A stretch of 50,971 nucleotides of DNA. Origin: Deltaproteobacteria bacterium. Lineage in GTDB: Bacteria; Myxococcota; Myxococcia; Myxococcales; SZAS-1. The stretch spans positions 1-50,971 of the forward strand of contig JAFEBB010000054.1 of NCBI GenBank assembly GCA_018266075.1, given 5' to 3'. This document shows positions 35,028 to 46,314 of this stretch, in pieces. Both the position numbers and the translations under genes were made by a program. How positions within the stretch are numbered: position 1 is the first letter of the stretch; every line of letters starts with the position of its first letter. A model generated the notes under the pieces. That model was not told where the DNA came from, ran no database searches, and saw only the letters and a list, made by a program, of their open reading frames with translations.

Positions 35028-35043
35028 TGAACCGAACGGTTAA
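35028..35043. promoter_or_regulatory. intergenic copy of the 16-bp palindromic motif
   Basis: TGAACCGAACGGTTAA lies between dapA and grxC, ending 10 bases before the grxC ATG. It is one of only two intergenic copies of the motif in the window; the coding copies are listed in the findings. Confidence 0.5.
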
Positions 35044-35053
35044 GGATGCGTCC

Positions 35054-35320
35054 ATGAAGGACGTGACCATCTACACCACGACTTACTGCCCCTACTGCAC
35101 GCGGGCCAAGAAGCTCCTCGCGCGCAAGGGGGTGGCCTTCAACGAGATCGACGTCACCGGCGACGACGCCATGCGCGCCAAGCTGGTGGAGATGAGCGAC
35201 GGCATGAAGACCGTGCCCCAGATCTTCATCGGCGGCGCCCACGTGGGCGGCTTCGGCGACCTGGCCGAGCTCGAGGAAGAGGGCAAGCTCGACGCGATGC
35301 TTGCCGATTCGCAGAGCTGA
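35054..35320 (+). CDS. grxC: glutaredoxin 3
   Basis: 88 residues. The redox pair is Cys12 and Cys15 in YCPYC, with TVPQIFI carrying the cis-proline and GGFGDLAEL the glutathione-binding helix. It reduces disulfides using glutathione. It is downstream of dapA with the palindromic motif just before its start. Its stop directly meets the stop of the convergent gene (TGATCA). Confidence 0.93.
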   Translation: MKDVTIYTTTYCPYCTRAKKLLARKGVAFNEIDVTGDDAMRAKLVEMSDGMKTVPQIFIGGAHVGGFGDLAELEEEGKLDAMLADSQS

Positions 35321-35740
35321 TCAGCCGAACCGCGCGGCCACCGACTCGATCCACGCAAACACCTGTTCCGGCGCCACCGCGAGCGGCACGGCGAAGAGCA
35401 CCGCGACGCAGATGGCGACGGCGTCGTGCGCGCGTACCCATGGCCGCGAGAGCAGCGCGCTCTCCGCCAGCGCCGCCACCAGCGTGAGCTGGGCCGCGGT
35501 GAGCACCGCCGCCGCCACCGGAAAGCCGAGCCCCACCAGCGCCAACGCCTGGGCCAGCGCGGAGAAGCCCAGCAAGACGTCGCGGCCGTTGCTCGCCCAC
35601 CAGGTGGTGGACTCGAGGTCTCGCCAGGCGAGTTGCAGCCGGTCGAGCACCGCGCCCAGCGCCGCCGCGCCCAGGAGCACCAGCCGCGGCGCCAGCCTCC
35701 CGCTGCCGTGAAAGACGCCGAGCGGGTGGAGCCCGGTCAT
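35321..35740 (-). CDS. small integral membrane protein of unknown function
   Basis: 139 residues, with about four hydrophobic spans (about 15-35, 55-75, 78-98, 108-128) and short polar links. No family is recognised. It overlaps the PilZ gene by 4 bases and follows it on the same strand, so the two form an operon; it might anchor or respond to the PilZ protein, but that is inference. Confidence 0.6.
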   Translation of the reverse strand: MTGLHPLGVFHGSGRLAPRLVLLGAAALGAVLDRLQLAWRDLESTTWWASNGRDVLLGFSALAQALALVGLGFPVAAAVLTAAQLTLVAALAESALLSRPWVRAHDAVAICVAVLFAVPLAVAPEQVFAWIESVAARFG

Positions 35741-36081
35741 GGCTCCTCGGTCGGGTCGGGTGCCTTGGGGCTGCGGTCGACGAAGGCCTGGATGATCGCC
35801 AGCGCCGCGGGCTCGAGGCGGATGAACTTTACGCCCATCGACGCAGCGCCCGAGGGGTCGCGCTGCTGAAAGCGCACCTCGCCGGTCGCGCGCAGCTTCT
35901 GGCCGTCGATGGTGAACTCGAAGTCGGCGCTCTGGCCCACGCCGAGCAGGTCCTTGCCGGTGAAGAAGAGCCCGCCGGTGGAGAGGTTCTTCACCGCGCC
36001 GCGGAGCGTGCCCCGCGGCCCGAGCACCTCGGCCTCGAGATCACAGAGGCAGCGCGGTGTCCGGCGGCGGTTCAGGGGCAT
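35737..36081 (-). CDS. PilZ-domain c-di-GMP-binding protein
   Basis: 114 residues from the ATG at 36081; an upstream frame extension is Arg/Pro-rich and improbable. The c-di-GMP motifs are both present: RRRTPR (residues 5-10, RxxxR) and NLSTGG (about 34-39, N/DxSxxG). The rest is a single beta barrel followed by a helix (PAALAIIQAFVDR). It should bind c-di-GMP and pass the signal to a partner, possibly the membrane protein encoded by the overlapping gene. Confidence 0.85.
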   Translation of the reverse strand: MPLNRRRTPRCLCDLEAEVLGPRGTLRGAVKNLSTGGLFFTGKDLLGVGQSADFEFTIDGQKLRATGEVRFQQRDPSGAASMGVKFIRLEPAALAIIQAFVDRSPKAPDPTEEP

Positions 36082-36227
36082 GGACGTCCTTGCGAGCACT
36101 CGGTCGCCGGGCTGCGACGGGCTCGTTGCTTCATGGTGGGGCGCGCGTTGCGGCCGCGGCAAGCGCAAAGCATGCGCGATTCGCGGTCCCAGCAGCGGCC
36201 TGCATGATTCCTGCACCGAGCGGGGCC

Positions 36228-36908
36228 ATGTTCGATCCTCCCGTCCGCGATTGCCGCAGCTGTCCGCTCGGCCAGGCTTCCTCGGGCACCCGCTGCCCGG
36301 GCACGCCCGCCAGCTACCCCGCAGGCGCGCAGCCCTTGCGCGAGGGCGAGCCACCCGCGCAAGTCACGTTCCTCCGCGAGGGGCTCATGGCCCAGGGAGA
36401 CGTCGACGCGGCCTCGGGCCCGCTCGCCGTTCGCGGCCCGCGGGCGCTGCTGGGGCTCGAGGCCTTGCGCGGCAAGCCTGCGACCCAGGGCGCGGTGGCG
36501 CTCACGCCGGTGAAGGTCTGCCACCTGCCGGCGTCGGGGCTCAAGGCGTGGCTGGCGGCGCCGGGCTCCTCGCGCGCCCTGGTGGAGCTCTTGATCGACG
36601 AGCTCCAGCGCCTGGGCGACGAGGGCGCGTGGCGCCGCGGGCCGTGCCTCGGTCGGCTGGCGCGCTTCTGCCTGGCCCAGCGCGACGCTGGCGCAGACGG
36701 CGCCGTTCCGCTCCCGAAAGCGACCGTCGCGCGCGTGCTCGACATGCGCGCGGAGACGCTCTCCCGCTGCCTCTCGGCCCTCGCGGAACGCGGCCTCATC
36801 GACCGCACCTCGCCCCACGCCATCCGCGACGTCGCCGGGCTCGCGAGCCTGGCGCGCGGCGGTCAGGGACAGATGAGCGTGTCGAGCGAGGGATCGGTGA
36901 GCTGCTGA
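36228..36908 (+). CDS. FNR/CRP-family regulator with four FNR-type cysteines
   Basis: 226 residues from the ATG at 36228; an ATG at 36204 is possible. The N-terminus has Cys9, Cys12 and Cys23 (C-x2-C-x10-C), and Cys98 follows in VKVCHLP, the position of Cys122 in E. coli FNR. That suggests a [4Fe-4S] oxygen sensor, although FNR has C-x2-C-x5-C. The C-terminal helix-turn-helix has AETLSR, which keeps the E-x2-SR residues that read FNR sites (TTGAT-N4-ATCAA). I see no such site in the window. The 3' end overlaps a convergent lipoprotein gene by 46 bases. Confidence 0.75.
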   Translation: MFDPPVRDCRSCPLGQASSGTRCPGTPASYPAGAQPLREGEPPAQVTFLREGLMAQGDVDAASGPLAVRGPRALLGLEALRGKPATQGAVALTPVKVCHLPASGLKAWLAAPGSSRALVELLIDELQRLGDEGAWRRGPCLGRLARFCLAQRDAGADGAVPLPKATVARVLDMRAETLSRCLSALAERGLIDRTSPHAIRDVAGLASLARGGQGQMSVSSEGSVSC

Positions 36909-37909
36909 GCCACCACGGGGCCCGCGCCGAAGCCTGCGTCGCCCCAGGGGTCGTAGTGCTCCAGCGAGGTCTCCGTCCAGCCGTTGGGGAAGCTGACGAA
37001 GCCCTGGGTGGTGAGGTCGGTGATGAGCTGGCCGTCGGGCTCACCCACGTTGATGAGCTGGGGCACCGTGGGCGTGCTCGCCATCGCGCACTGGGCGAAA
37101 CAGCCCGAGCTGCAGTCGTTGAGGGTGGCGAACGAGCCGTGGCCGCCGAGGCTGGAGTAGACGACCGCGCGCTGTGTGCCCTGCACCGTCCCCAGATCGC
37201 AGCTGGGCGAGCTCGCGCAGGCGCCGCTCGGCGTGTGGGTGGTGCACGAGCTGGTGTGGTTGCAGCCGCCGGCGTGCGAGATGGCCACCACGTGCACGAT
37301 GCCCAGCGGCGGTGGCTGGCTGGGATCCACGGTGAGGGCGAAGGCCTCCGCGTCGCCCACGTGGGTGGTGCCGCCCAGGGCGCCGCACGAGTGCTGGTAC
37401 AGGTGGTCGTAGACGATGCGCAGGTAGGTTGGATCCGCGGGATGCGGGCTGACGCGATAGACGATGCCGCCCAGCCCGCAGCCCTCGTTCGGATCCAGCG
37501 AGAGGTAGGGCAGGTAGGCGCGGGCGGTCTGGGCTTCGAAGGTGTCGTCGAGGCCGTCGCCGTCGTGATCCACAAAGCCCGCGTCGCGCGGGCCCGCGTC
37601 GACGGTGCCTGTCGTGCCGCTGGTGCCGCTCGATCCGCCGGTGCTGACGCCCGTGGAGCCGCCCGTGGTCAGGCCCGTCGATCCGCCGGTGAGGCCCGTG
37701 GAGCCCGACTCGCCGCTGGTGCCCGTGGAGCCGGAGCCGCCCGCGTCCGGGCCGGCGTCGCGCAGCCCGAAGCTGGGGCCGCCGTCGCCGGTGTCACCGG
37801 TGTCGCCCCCGTCGACGGGGTTGTAGTTGAGCGGGTGGGTGACCTTCTGGTTGTCGCAAGCGGCCAGGGCCGCGAAGAGGACCAGGAGGCTGAGCAGCTT
37901 TCCGCGCAT
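36863..37909 (-). CDS. lipoprotein with Ser/Thr/Gly linker and calcium-type repeat
   Basis: 348 residues. Signal and lipobox LAAC with Cys18. Residues about 30-110 are low-complexity Gly/Ser/Thr/Asp repeats of the GSTG type. DHDGDGLDDTFE at about 114-125 is a short calcium-binding repeat of thrombospondin-3 type. The rest is a globular domain with many paired cysteines (CNHTSSC, CASSPSC, CSSGCFAQC) and no known family that I recognise. It is probably an outer-surface protein. It is convergent with the FNR-like gene, with which it overlaps by 46 bases. Confidence 0.7.
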   Translation of the reverse strand: MRGKLLSLLVLFAALAACDNQKVTHPLNYNPVDGGDTGDTGDGGPSFGLRDAGPDAGGSGSTGTSGESGSTGLTGGSTGLTTGGSTGVSTGGSSGTSGTTGTVDAGPRDAGFVDHDGDGLDDTFEAQTARAYLPYLSLDPNEGCGLGGIVYRVSPHPADPTYLRIVYDHLYQHSCGALGGTTHVGDAEAFALTVDPSQPPPLGIVHVVAISHAGGCNHTSSCTTHTPSGACASSPSCDLGTVQGTQRAVVYSSLGGHGSFATLNDCSSGCFAQCAMASTPTVPQLINVGEPDGQLITDLTTQGFVSFPNGWTETSLEHYDPWGDAGFGAGPVVAQQLTDPSLDTLICP

Positions 37910-37928
37910 GGCGGCGCAATCTAGCAGG

Positions 37929-41513
<3,585 letters not shown>

Positions 41514-41542
41514 TGCGACGTCTTCTCCCCTGTCAGCGATGC

Positions 41543-41727
41543 GGATCCGGATCCGGATCCGAGCCGCGTGATTTACATGCTCGCGGGATCCGGATCAACC
41601 GCAGATCCACCATTAGTTGCGTGAGAACCCAGGGTTGGGTACCAGCGCTGGTGGTTTGGCTGATCCGTCGCGTGCGCGCGCAGGGTAGCAGGTGGGTCTG
41701 ACATCGGATCCGGATCCGAGTGGATCC
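41543..41727. repeat. GGATCC hexamer repeats in spacer upstream of smc
   Basis: GGATCC occurs three times in tandem at 41543-41560, again at 41586-41591 (followed by GGATCA), at 41706-41717 as a tandem pair, and at 41722-41727. Between them lie small perfect inverted repeats: ACCCA/TGGGT at 41627-41640 and the palindrome ACCAGCGCTGGT at 41641-41652. The 219-base spacer lies between the stop of an unknown gene and the start of smc, so it must hold the terminator of one or the promoter of the other. No known repeat family is assigned. Confidence 0.6.
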
Positions 41728-41732
41728 GAGGG

Positions 41733-42827
41733 CTAAAGCGCGTCGTACGGCGGAAATTCCGGCCGGGTGCAGGCCGAGCGGACGCGATCGAGGATCTCGG
41801 GGTCGTCGAGGATGGGCGCGGTGAGCGGGTCGTTGCGGAGCAGTCGCTCGCTGCACCGCCGCATGCAGGTCACCGCGTCCAGCGCCTGCAAGAGTTCCTC
41901 GCGATGGTCCTGCCGCGCGGCGATGACGAATCGAACCTGCTGCAACCCGAGCCTGACCCACGATGGGCAGGCTTGATCGCGAAGGGCCATGTCAGCGGCG
42001 ACGTCGAGTTCGTCGTTCCACAGGGCAGCGCGTGCGCGCGAGAGGGAGAACCGGTCTTGGTCGACGGAAATCTCTTCTTGGGAAAGGAGGTCGATCGGCT
42101 CGCGACGACAGCGCGCGATGCGTGCTTCCACCTCGAAGGACTTGAACGAGGCGGGTTCAGCATCGACGAGGTCGCGGAGGCCATCGCAGGCACCCGCGAT
42201 CCACAACGAACTGAACAGGAATCGGTGTGAATTGATCGTCGCGCGATCGAGTTCGCCCACGGAGAGGTGCGATGCCTGTCGCACCAGCGCCTCAGCTTCC
42301 TCGGGTTGCCTGTTCCACGAATAGATGTACGCAGCGGCAAGAAGCGCGTCCCGTTCTGATCCGAAAATGCGTTTGAAGCGCCTGAGCCAGACGACCGTGT
42401 CGGCGTCCGGCATGGCGGCGATGAGCCAGCCCGGAGGCTCATGTTCCGCGCCATCCATGATGTAGACCGCCATGCCCGTTGGCGCGTTGACCAGGATGGC
42501 CGTGATGAGGCCGTTCATTCGGGCGGGTGTCACGCCAAGCCCGAACAGCAGGTAGAAAATCGCAATCCAAACCGGCATTCGCGACGCAAAGCTTAGCGTC
42601 CGCACGCGCGGATCGGGAATGCCGTCGATCAGCAGGCGATGAACCGGCCAGGGCCAGAACCGCGAGACGAACGTCGCGGTGTGCCCTTCGTGATGCACGA
42701 GCCAGCGCGCGCGCTGCCACATGCGTGCTCGTCGCACGACGCGCTCGCCCACCACGAGCTGCCGCTCTCCGAAGCGCGTGACCACGATCTCCGCGCGCCG
42801 ATTGCCGATGTCGAAGTCGATCCGCAC
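41733..42827 (-). CDS. unknown protein with one or two membrane spans
   Basis: 364 residues. The N-terminal 65 residues are basic and beta-rich (NRRAEIVVTRFGERQLVVGERVVRRARMWQ). Hydrophobic spans lie at about 84-105 and 107-124. The remaining 240 residues are helical with TPR-like spacing (LLAAAYIYSWNRQPEEAEALVRQ, DELDVAADMALRDQ). No family is recognised. Base and codon use seem less GC-biased than in neighbours, which may mean a recent arrival. Its 3' end meets the GGATCC-repeat spacer. Confidence 0.6.
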   Translation of the reverse strand: MRIDFDIGNRRAEIVVTRFGERQLVVGERVVRRARMWQRARWLVHHEGHTATFVSRFWPWPVHRLLIDGIPDPRVRTLSFASRMPVWIAIFYLLFGLGVTPARMNGLITAILVNAPTGMAVYIMDGAEHEPPGWLIAAMPDADTVVWLRRFKRIFGSERDALLAAAYIYSWNRQPEEAEALVRQASHLSVGELDRATINSHRFLFSSLWIAGACDGLRDLVDAEPASFKSFEVEARIARCRREPIDLLSQEEISVDQDRFSLSRARAALWNDELDVAADMALRDQACPSWVRLGLQQVRFVIAARQDHREELLQALDAVTCMRRCSERLLRNDPLTAPILDDPEILDRVRSACTRPEFPPYDAL

Positions 42828-43004
42828 GACGCACGCTCAAGCACGCCGCGTTCCAAGCCTGCGTTCGAGCGGTTGCCGGTCCGCGGGTGACAATTTCGGG
42901 CGCTGCTACTGCCCATGCGCGTCACGTGATTTCACGTTCTGGGGTCTTGTGCCGCGCTGCGTCGGTTTGCTATCTCGCCGCCCTTTTCACAAAAGGGGGT
43001 GCGC

Positions 43005-43529
43005 ATGCGCACGGCAATTCTGGCGGTGGTGGCGGTGGCGATGGCGGGCTGTGGCGCGGGCTCGGTGCGCTCGGCGGCGCAGTACGACGCGGAGTCGGCC
43101 GACGTGACGGCCGCGAAGTTCAAGGAGGTCAGCGACGACCTCTCCACGCGGCATCCGGGCGCGGAGAACAACTGGGTCGACCTGCGCACCACGTTGTTCA
43201 ACGACTTCTACAACGTGTGCGGCGACACCTTCTGCGACGGCGACTACGACCCCGTGCAGCCGCTCCAGCTCACGTGCTCCGTCGACGCCAAGACCGGCGC
43301 CTTCCACGCTTGCCTCTGGACCTTCGCGGGCTCGTACGACACGGTGGCCAAGACCAGCGGCGCCATCACCGCGCACCCGAAGATCTGGAAGTGCAGCATC
43401 CCGCTTACGGGCGACGCGAACACGCTCATCAACACGCTCAACAGCTCGTCGAACGCGCTCCAGAACCCGCTGCCGGGAAGCACCAGCTCCATCTACGACG
43501 CTGTGGGCGCCTGCTTGAGCGGCACCTAG
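43005..43529 (+). CDS. small lipoprotein of unknown function
   Basis: 174 residues from the ATG at 43005, preceded by AAAGGGGG at a good distance; a GTG two codons earlier is possible. MRTAILAVVAVAMAGC gives a lipobox with Cys16. The mature domain has several cysteines (CGDTFCDGDYD, LTCSVDAKTGAFHACLW) and looks globular. No family is recognised. It precedes the TAXI-like gene by 26 bases on the same strand and could be its partner. Confidence 0.65.
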   Translation: MRTAILAVVAVAMAGCGAGSVRSAAQYDAESADVTAAKFKEVSDDLSTRHPGAENNWVDLRTTLFNDFYNVCGDTFCDGDYDPVQPLQLTCSVDAKTGAFHACLWTFAGSYDTVAKTSGAITAHPKIWKCSIPLTGDANTLINTLNSSSNALQNPLPGSTSSIYDAVGACLSGT

Positions 43530-43555
43530 CGAAGAGTCTGGTATGAAACCGGGCC

Positions 43556-44965
43556 ATGTCCGAGGCCCGACAGACTCCGATCGTCCGCGCGCTGCGCTCG
43601 CTGCCCGTGCGAATCGGGCTCGCGGTGGTTGCGCTCGCGGGGATGGGTTCGTTGCTCGCGAAGGTCGAGCTCGGCCGGGATCTGCGCGGGCTCGACGTCG
43701 CCGTGCTCTCCGGAGCGCCCGAGGGCAACTATCATCAGGTGGTGGACCGCTTTGCTGACTCGGCCAAGAAGCGCCGGGGCACGGTGAAGAACCTCGCCAG
43801 CGAAGGCTCGGTCGACAATCTGAACCGTTTGGTTAATAGCCGCTCGAGCTGCGAGGCGTCGTTCGCGCTGATCCAGGACGGCCAGGCGTGGCCGAGCGAC
43901 GTCCCGCTGCAGCTCCTGGGACGGTTGCCGCACGCGGAGACGGTGCTCTTCCTGGGCAAGAACGGCGACGCCATCTCGGAGGTCGCTCAGCTCAAGGGGA
44001 TGAAGATCGGCATCGGGCCCGCGGGCTCGGGTACGGCAAAGGTCGCGAAGCAGATCCTCGAGTCGCGCGATCTGGATCAGCTCGGGCTCACGCTCGAGAA
44101 CCACACGCTGGCCGAGCAGCTGGAGCTCGCGGCACAGGGAAAGCTCGACCTCGCGGTGCTGGTGATGGACGAGGACGCAGCGCTGGTCGAGAAATCGGTT
44201 CGCGAGAAAGGGCTTCAGGTGGCCAGCTTCGCGCACGCGGACGCGCTCTTGAGCCGCGTGCCGCACCTGCACGTGGGCCGGCTGGGCGCCGGTCACTACG
44301 ACCCGGTGAAGCTCTTGCCCGCAGCGGATCGCACGGTGCTGCAGGTGGACACGCTGCTGGTGTCGAACGGCTGCGCGGGCCGGTCGAAGACGCTCGACTT
44401 CCTCGGCGTGGTGGCGAGCGTCTTCCCCGAGTTCGTCCGCGACAACCTCGCGAACCCCAACACCACCGGCCTCGAGTGGGCGCCCGCTGCGCGCAGCTAC
44501 CTCGACAACGGCGGCCCCGAGGCCTTCGACCAGTACGCGCCCTGGCTCGCCGACGTCATGCCCGCGGGGAAGTGGGTGTACCTGGTGACGGGCGTGTCGG
44601 TGCTCTTCAACCTGATGGGCATGGGCCACCGCTTCCAGCTCTGGCGCATCGACGCCAACCGCGTGCGCATGGAGCAGGAGCTCACCGCGCTCTTCGGGCC
44701 GACCACGACGCTCGGCGACATCCGCGAGCTGCAGCCCACCGAGAAGGACCGCTCGCCGGAGATCCTCTCGGCCTGCGAGCAGGTGATCCACGAGCTGGAG
44801 GCGCTGGCGGCGCGCTCGCGGCGGATGTCGCTCTCGCCCATCGTGCCCATGGGGCAGGAGATGGCCTACCGGTATCAAGAGAGCCTGATGCACGACACGA
44901 TGGCCGTGCTGCGCGGCTTTCTGCGACGCGCGTCGGGCTCGGCGAGCGCCAAGCCGGCTGCCTGA
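43556..44965 (+). CDS. membrane-anchored TAXI/NMT1-type solute-binding protein
   Basis: 469 residues. A TM anchor at about 18-35 is followed by a periplasmic solute-binding domain (about 45-335). Motifs of the TAXI group of TRAP receptors include VLSGAPEGNYHQVVDRFA, LASEGSVDNLNRLV and CEASFALIQDG. A second TM (about 341-361) leads to a 105-residue cytoplasmic helical tail. Usual TAXI receptors are secreted and work with a TRAP permease; none is visible here. The layout, with a periplasmic sensor and an internal tail, suggests a receptor and not a transporter, but no known output domain is present. One palindromic motif copy lies at 43821. Confidence 0.75.
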   Translation: MSEARQTPIVRALRSLPVRIGLAVVALAGMGSLLAKVELGRDLRGLDVAVLSGAPEGNYHQVVDRFADSAKKRRGTVKNLASEGSVDNLNRLVNSRSSCEASFALIQDGQAWPSDVPLQLLGRLPHAETVLFLGKNGDAISEVAQLKGMKIGIGPAGSGTAKVAKQILESRDLDQLGLTLENHTLAEQLELAAQGKLDLAVLVMDEDAALVEKSVREKGLQVASFAHADALLSRVPHLHVGRLGAGHYDPVKLLPAADRTVLQVDTLLVSNGCAGRSKTLDFLGVVASVFPEFVRDNLANPNTTGLEWAPAARSYLDNGGPEAFDQYAPWLADVMPAGKWVYLVTGVSVLFNLMGMGHRFQLWRIDANRVRMEQELTALFGPTTTLGDIRELQPTEKDRSPEILSACEQVIHELEALAARSRRMSLSPIVPMGQEMAYRYQESLMHDTMAVLRGFLRRASGSASAKPAA

Positions 44966-44971
44966 ACATCC

Positions 44972-44999
44972 GTGGCTGGTGGCTGGTGGCTCGTGGCTG
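44972..44999. repeat. four tandem GTGGCTG heptamers
   Basis: GTGGCTG at 44972, 44979 and 44993 with GTGGCTC at 44986, four units without gaps. They lie in the 98-base gap between the TAXI-like and MFS genes. No role is evident. Confidence 0.6.
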
Positions 45000-45063
45000 G
45001 CGAGCGATCGCCGGCTGGACTCGGAAGCAGTTGGGCCGAGCCATCGGTTAAAGTACGCGACCC

Positions 45064-46314
45064 ATGACGCGCGCGCCGCACCCGTTTCGATTCTTCGTGA
45101 TGATCCTGCCGTACGCGGCGGCGTTCGGTTACTCGTCCGTCGCGCTGCAGTTCGTCGCCACCAATCGATTCGGCGTCTCGCCCGACGACTTCAACAAGGC
45201 CATCGCATCGGCCTTCGCGGTGCACGGCATCAAGTTCCTCTGGGCGCCGGTCGTGGACACCACGCTCACCAAGCGGATCTGGTACGGGCTCGCGGTCGCG
45301 CTCGCTGCCGCGGGCGTGATGGCGCAGACCTTGATGCCCATCTCCACCGAGAAGATGGGACTGGTCATCACGGTGGTGATGCTCTCGCAGATCCCGCTCA
45401 CCTTCATGGGCATGGCCTGCGAGACGTTCCTCGGCGCGCTGCCCGACGACACCAAGGGACGCGCGGCGGGCTTCTACCAAGCGGGCAACTTCGTGGGGCT
45501 CGGGCTGGGCGGCGGGCTGGCGCTGCGGCTCACGACCACGCTGCCTTCGCCGTGGATGGCGGGCGCGATCCTCTGCGCGCTCATGGTGCCGTGCATCCTC
45601 GCGCTGCGGGGGCTGGCCGAGCCGCCGCGACATGGCACCGGGCTCGTCGACGCGATCAGCGGCTTGTTCCACGATCTCCGCGACCTGGTGGCGCTCAAGG
45701 TCGACGGCCGGTGGGTGGCTTCCATCGCCGGCATCACCGGCCTGTTCATCTGTCTCTCGCCGGTGGGCGCGGGCGGCGCGTCGAACCTATTCCCGTCGAT
45801 TGCGGGCGACTGGCACGCGACGCAGGCCCACGTCGAGGCGGTCAATGGTTGGCTGGGCGGCGTCTTTGGCGGCGCCGGTGCGATCGCTGGAGGCTGGGTC
45901 TCCGACCGCATGAACCGCAAGTACGCCTACGCGCTCGCCGGCGCGCTGACGGCCTTCACCGGCCTGGCGATGGGGCTGTTGCCGCGCGTGCCGGCCACCT
46001 ACGACGTGGGCGTGCTGGTCTACACCGCGTGCAACGGCATGGCCTTCGGGACGTTCAGCGCGTTCGTGCTGGAGACGATTGGCCGAGGTGCGGTCGCGAC
46101 CAAATATAACATTTTTGCTTCATTGGCGAACCTGGCCGTGGCGTACACCGGCCGCGTCGATTCGCGCGCGTACAAGGCCTCGGGCACCACGCACCTGTTC
46201 TACACGGACACCGCGCTCACGCTCGCGGGCATCGCGGGGCTGTTCGCGATCGTGGCGGTGATGAAGTGGCTGGGTGGTCGGCAGCCGGCAGTGGCGACGA
46301 CGACGGGCGGTTAG
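45064..46314 (+). CDS. major facilitator superfamily transporter
   Basis: 416 residues with about 12 membrane spans. The first half has GYSSVALQFVATNRFGVSPDDFN and FLWAPVVDTTLTKRIWYG in the loop positions of MFS proteins. MACETFLGALPDDTKGRAAGFYQAGNFVGLGLGGGLAL resembles the AmpG/PAT branch, which often moves muropeptides or acetyl-CoA. The substrate cannot be named. A short AT-rich codon run is at 46099-46125. It is convergent with the ABC permease gene; the two stops abut (TAGCTA). Confidence 0.8.
   Translation: MTRAPHPFRFFVMILPYAAAFGYSSVALQFVATNRFGVSPDDFNKAIASAFAVHGIKFLWAPVVDTTLTKRIWYGLAVALAAAGVMAQTLMPISTEKMGLVITVVMLSQIPLTFMGMACETFLGALPDDTKGRAAGFYQAGNFVGLGLGGGLALRLTTTLPSPWMAGAILCALMVPCILALRGLAEPPRHGTGLVDAISGLFHDLRDLVALKVDGRWVASIAGITGLFICLSPVGAGGASNLFPSIAGDWHATQAHVEAVNGWLGGVFGGAGAIAGGWVSDRMNRKYAYALAGALTAFTGLAMGLLPRVPATYDVGVLVYTACNGMAFGTFSAFVLETIGRGAVATKYNIFASLANLAVAYTGRVDSRAYKASGTTHLFYTDTALTLAGIAGLFAIVAVMKWLGGRQPAVATTTGG

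Noticed and set aside
45040-45056. Motif copy before the MFS gene
   Set aside because: Only the right half CGGTTAA is present; the left half does not fit.
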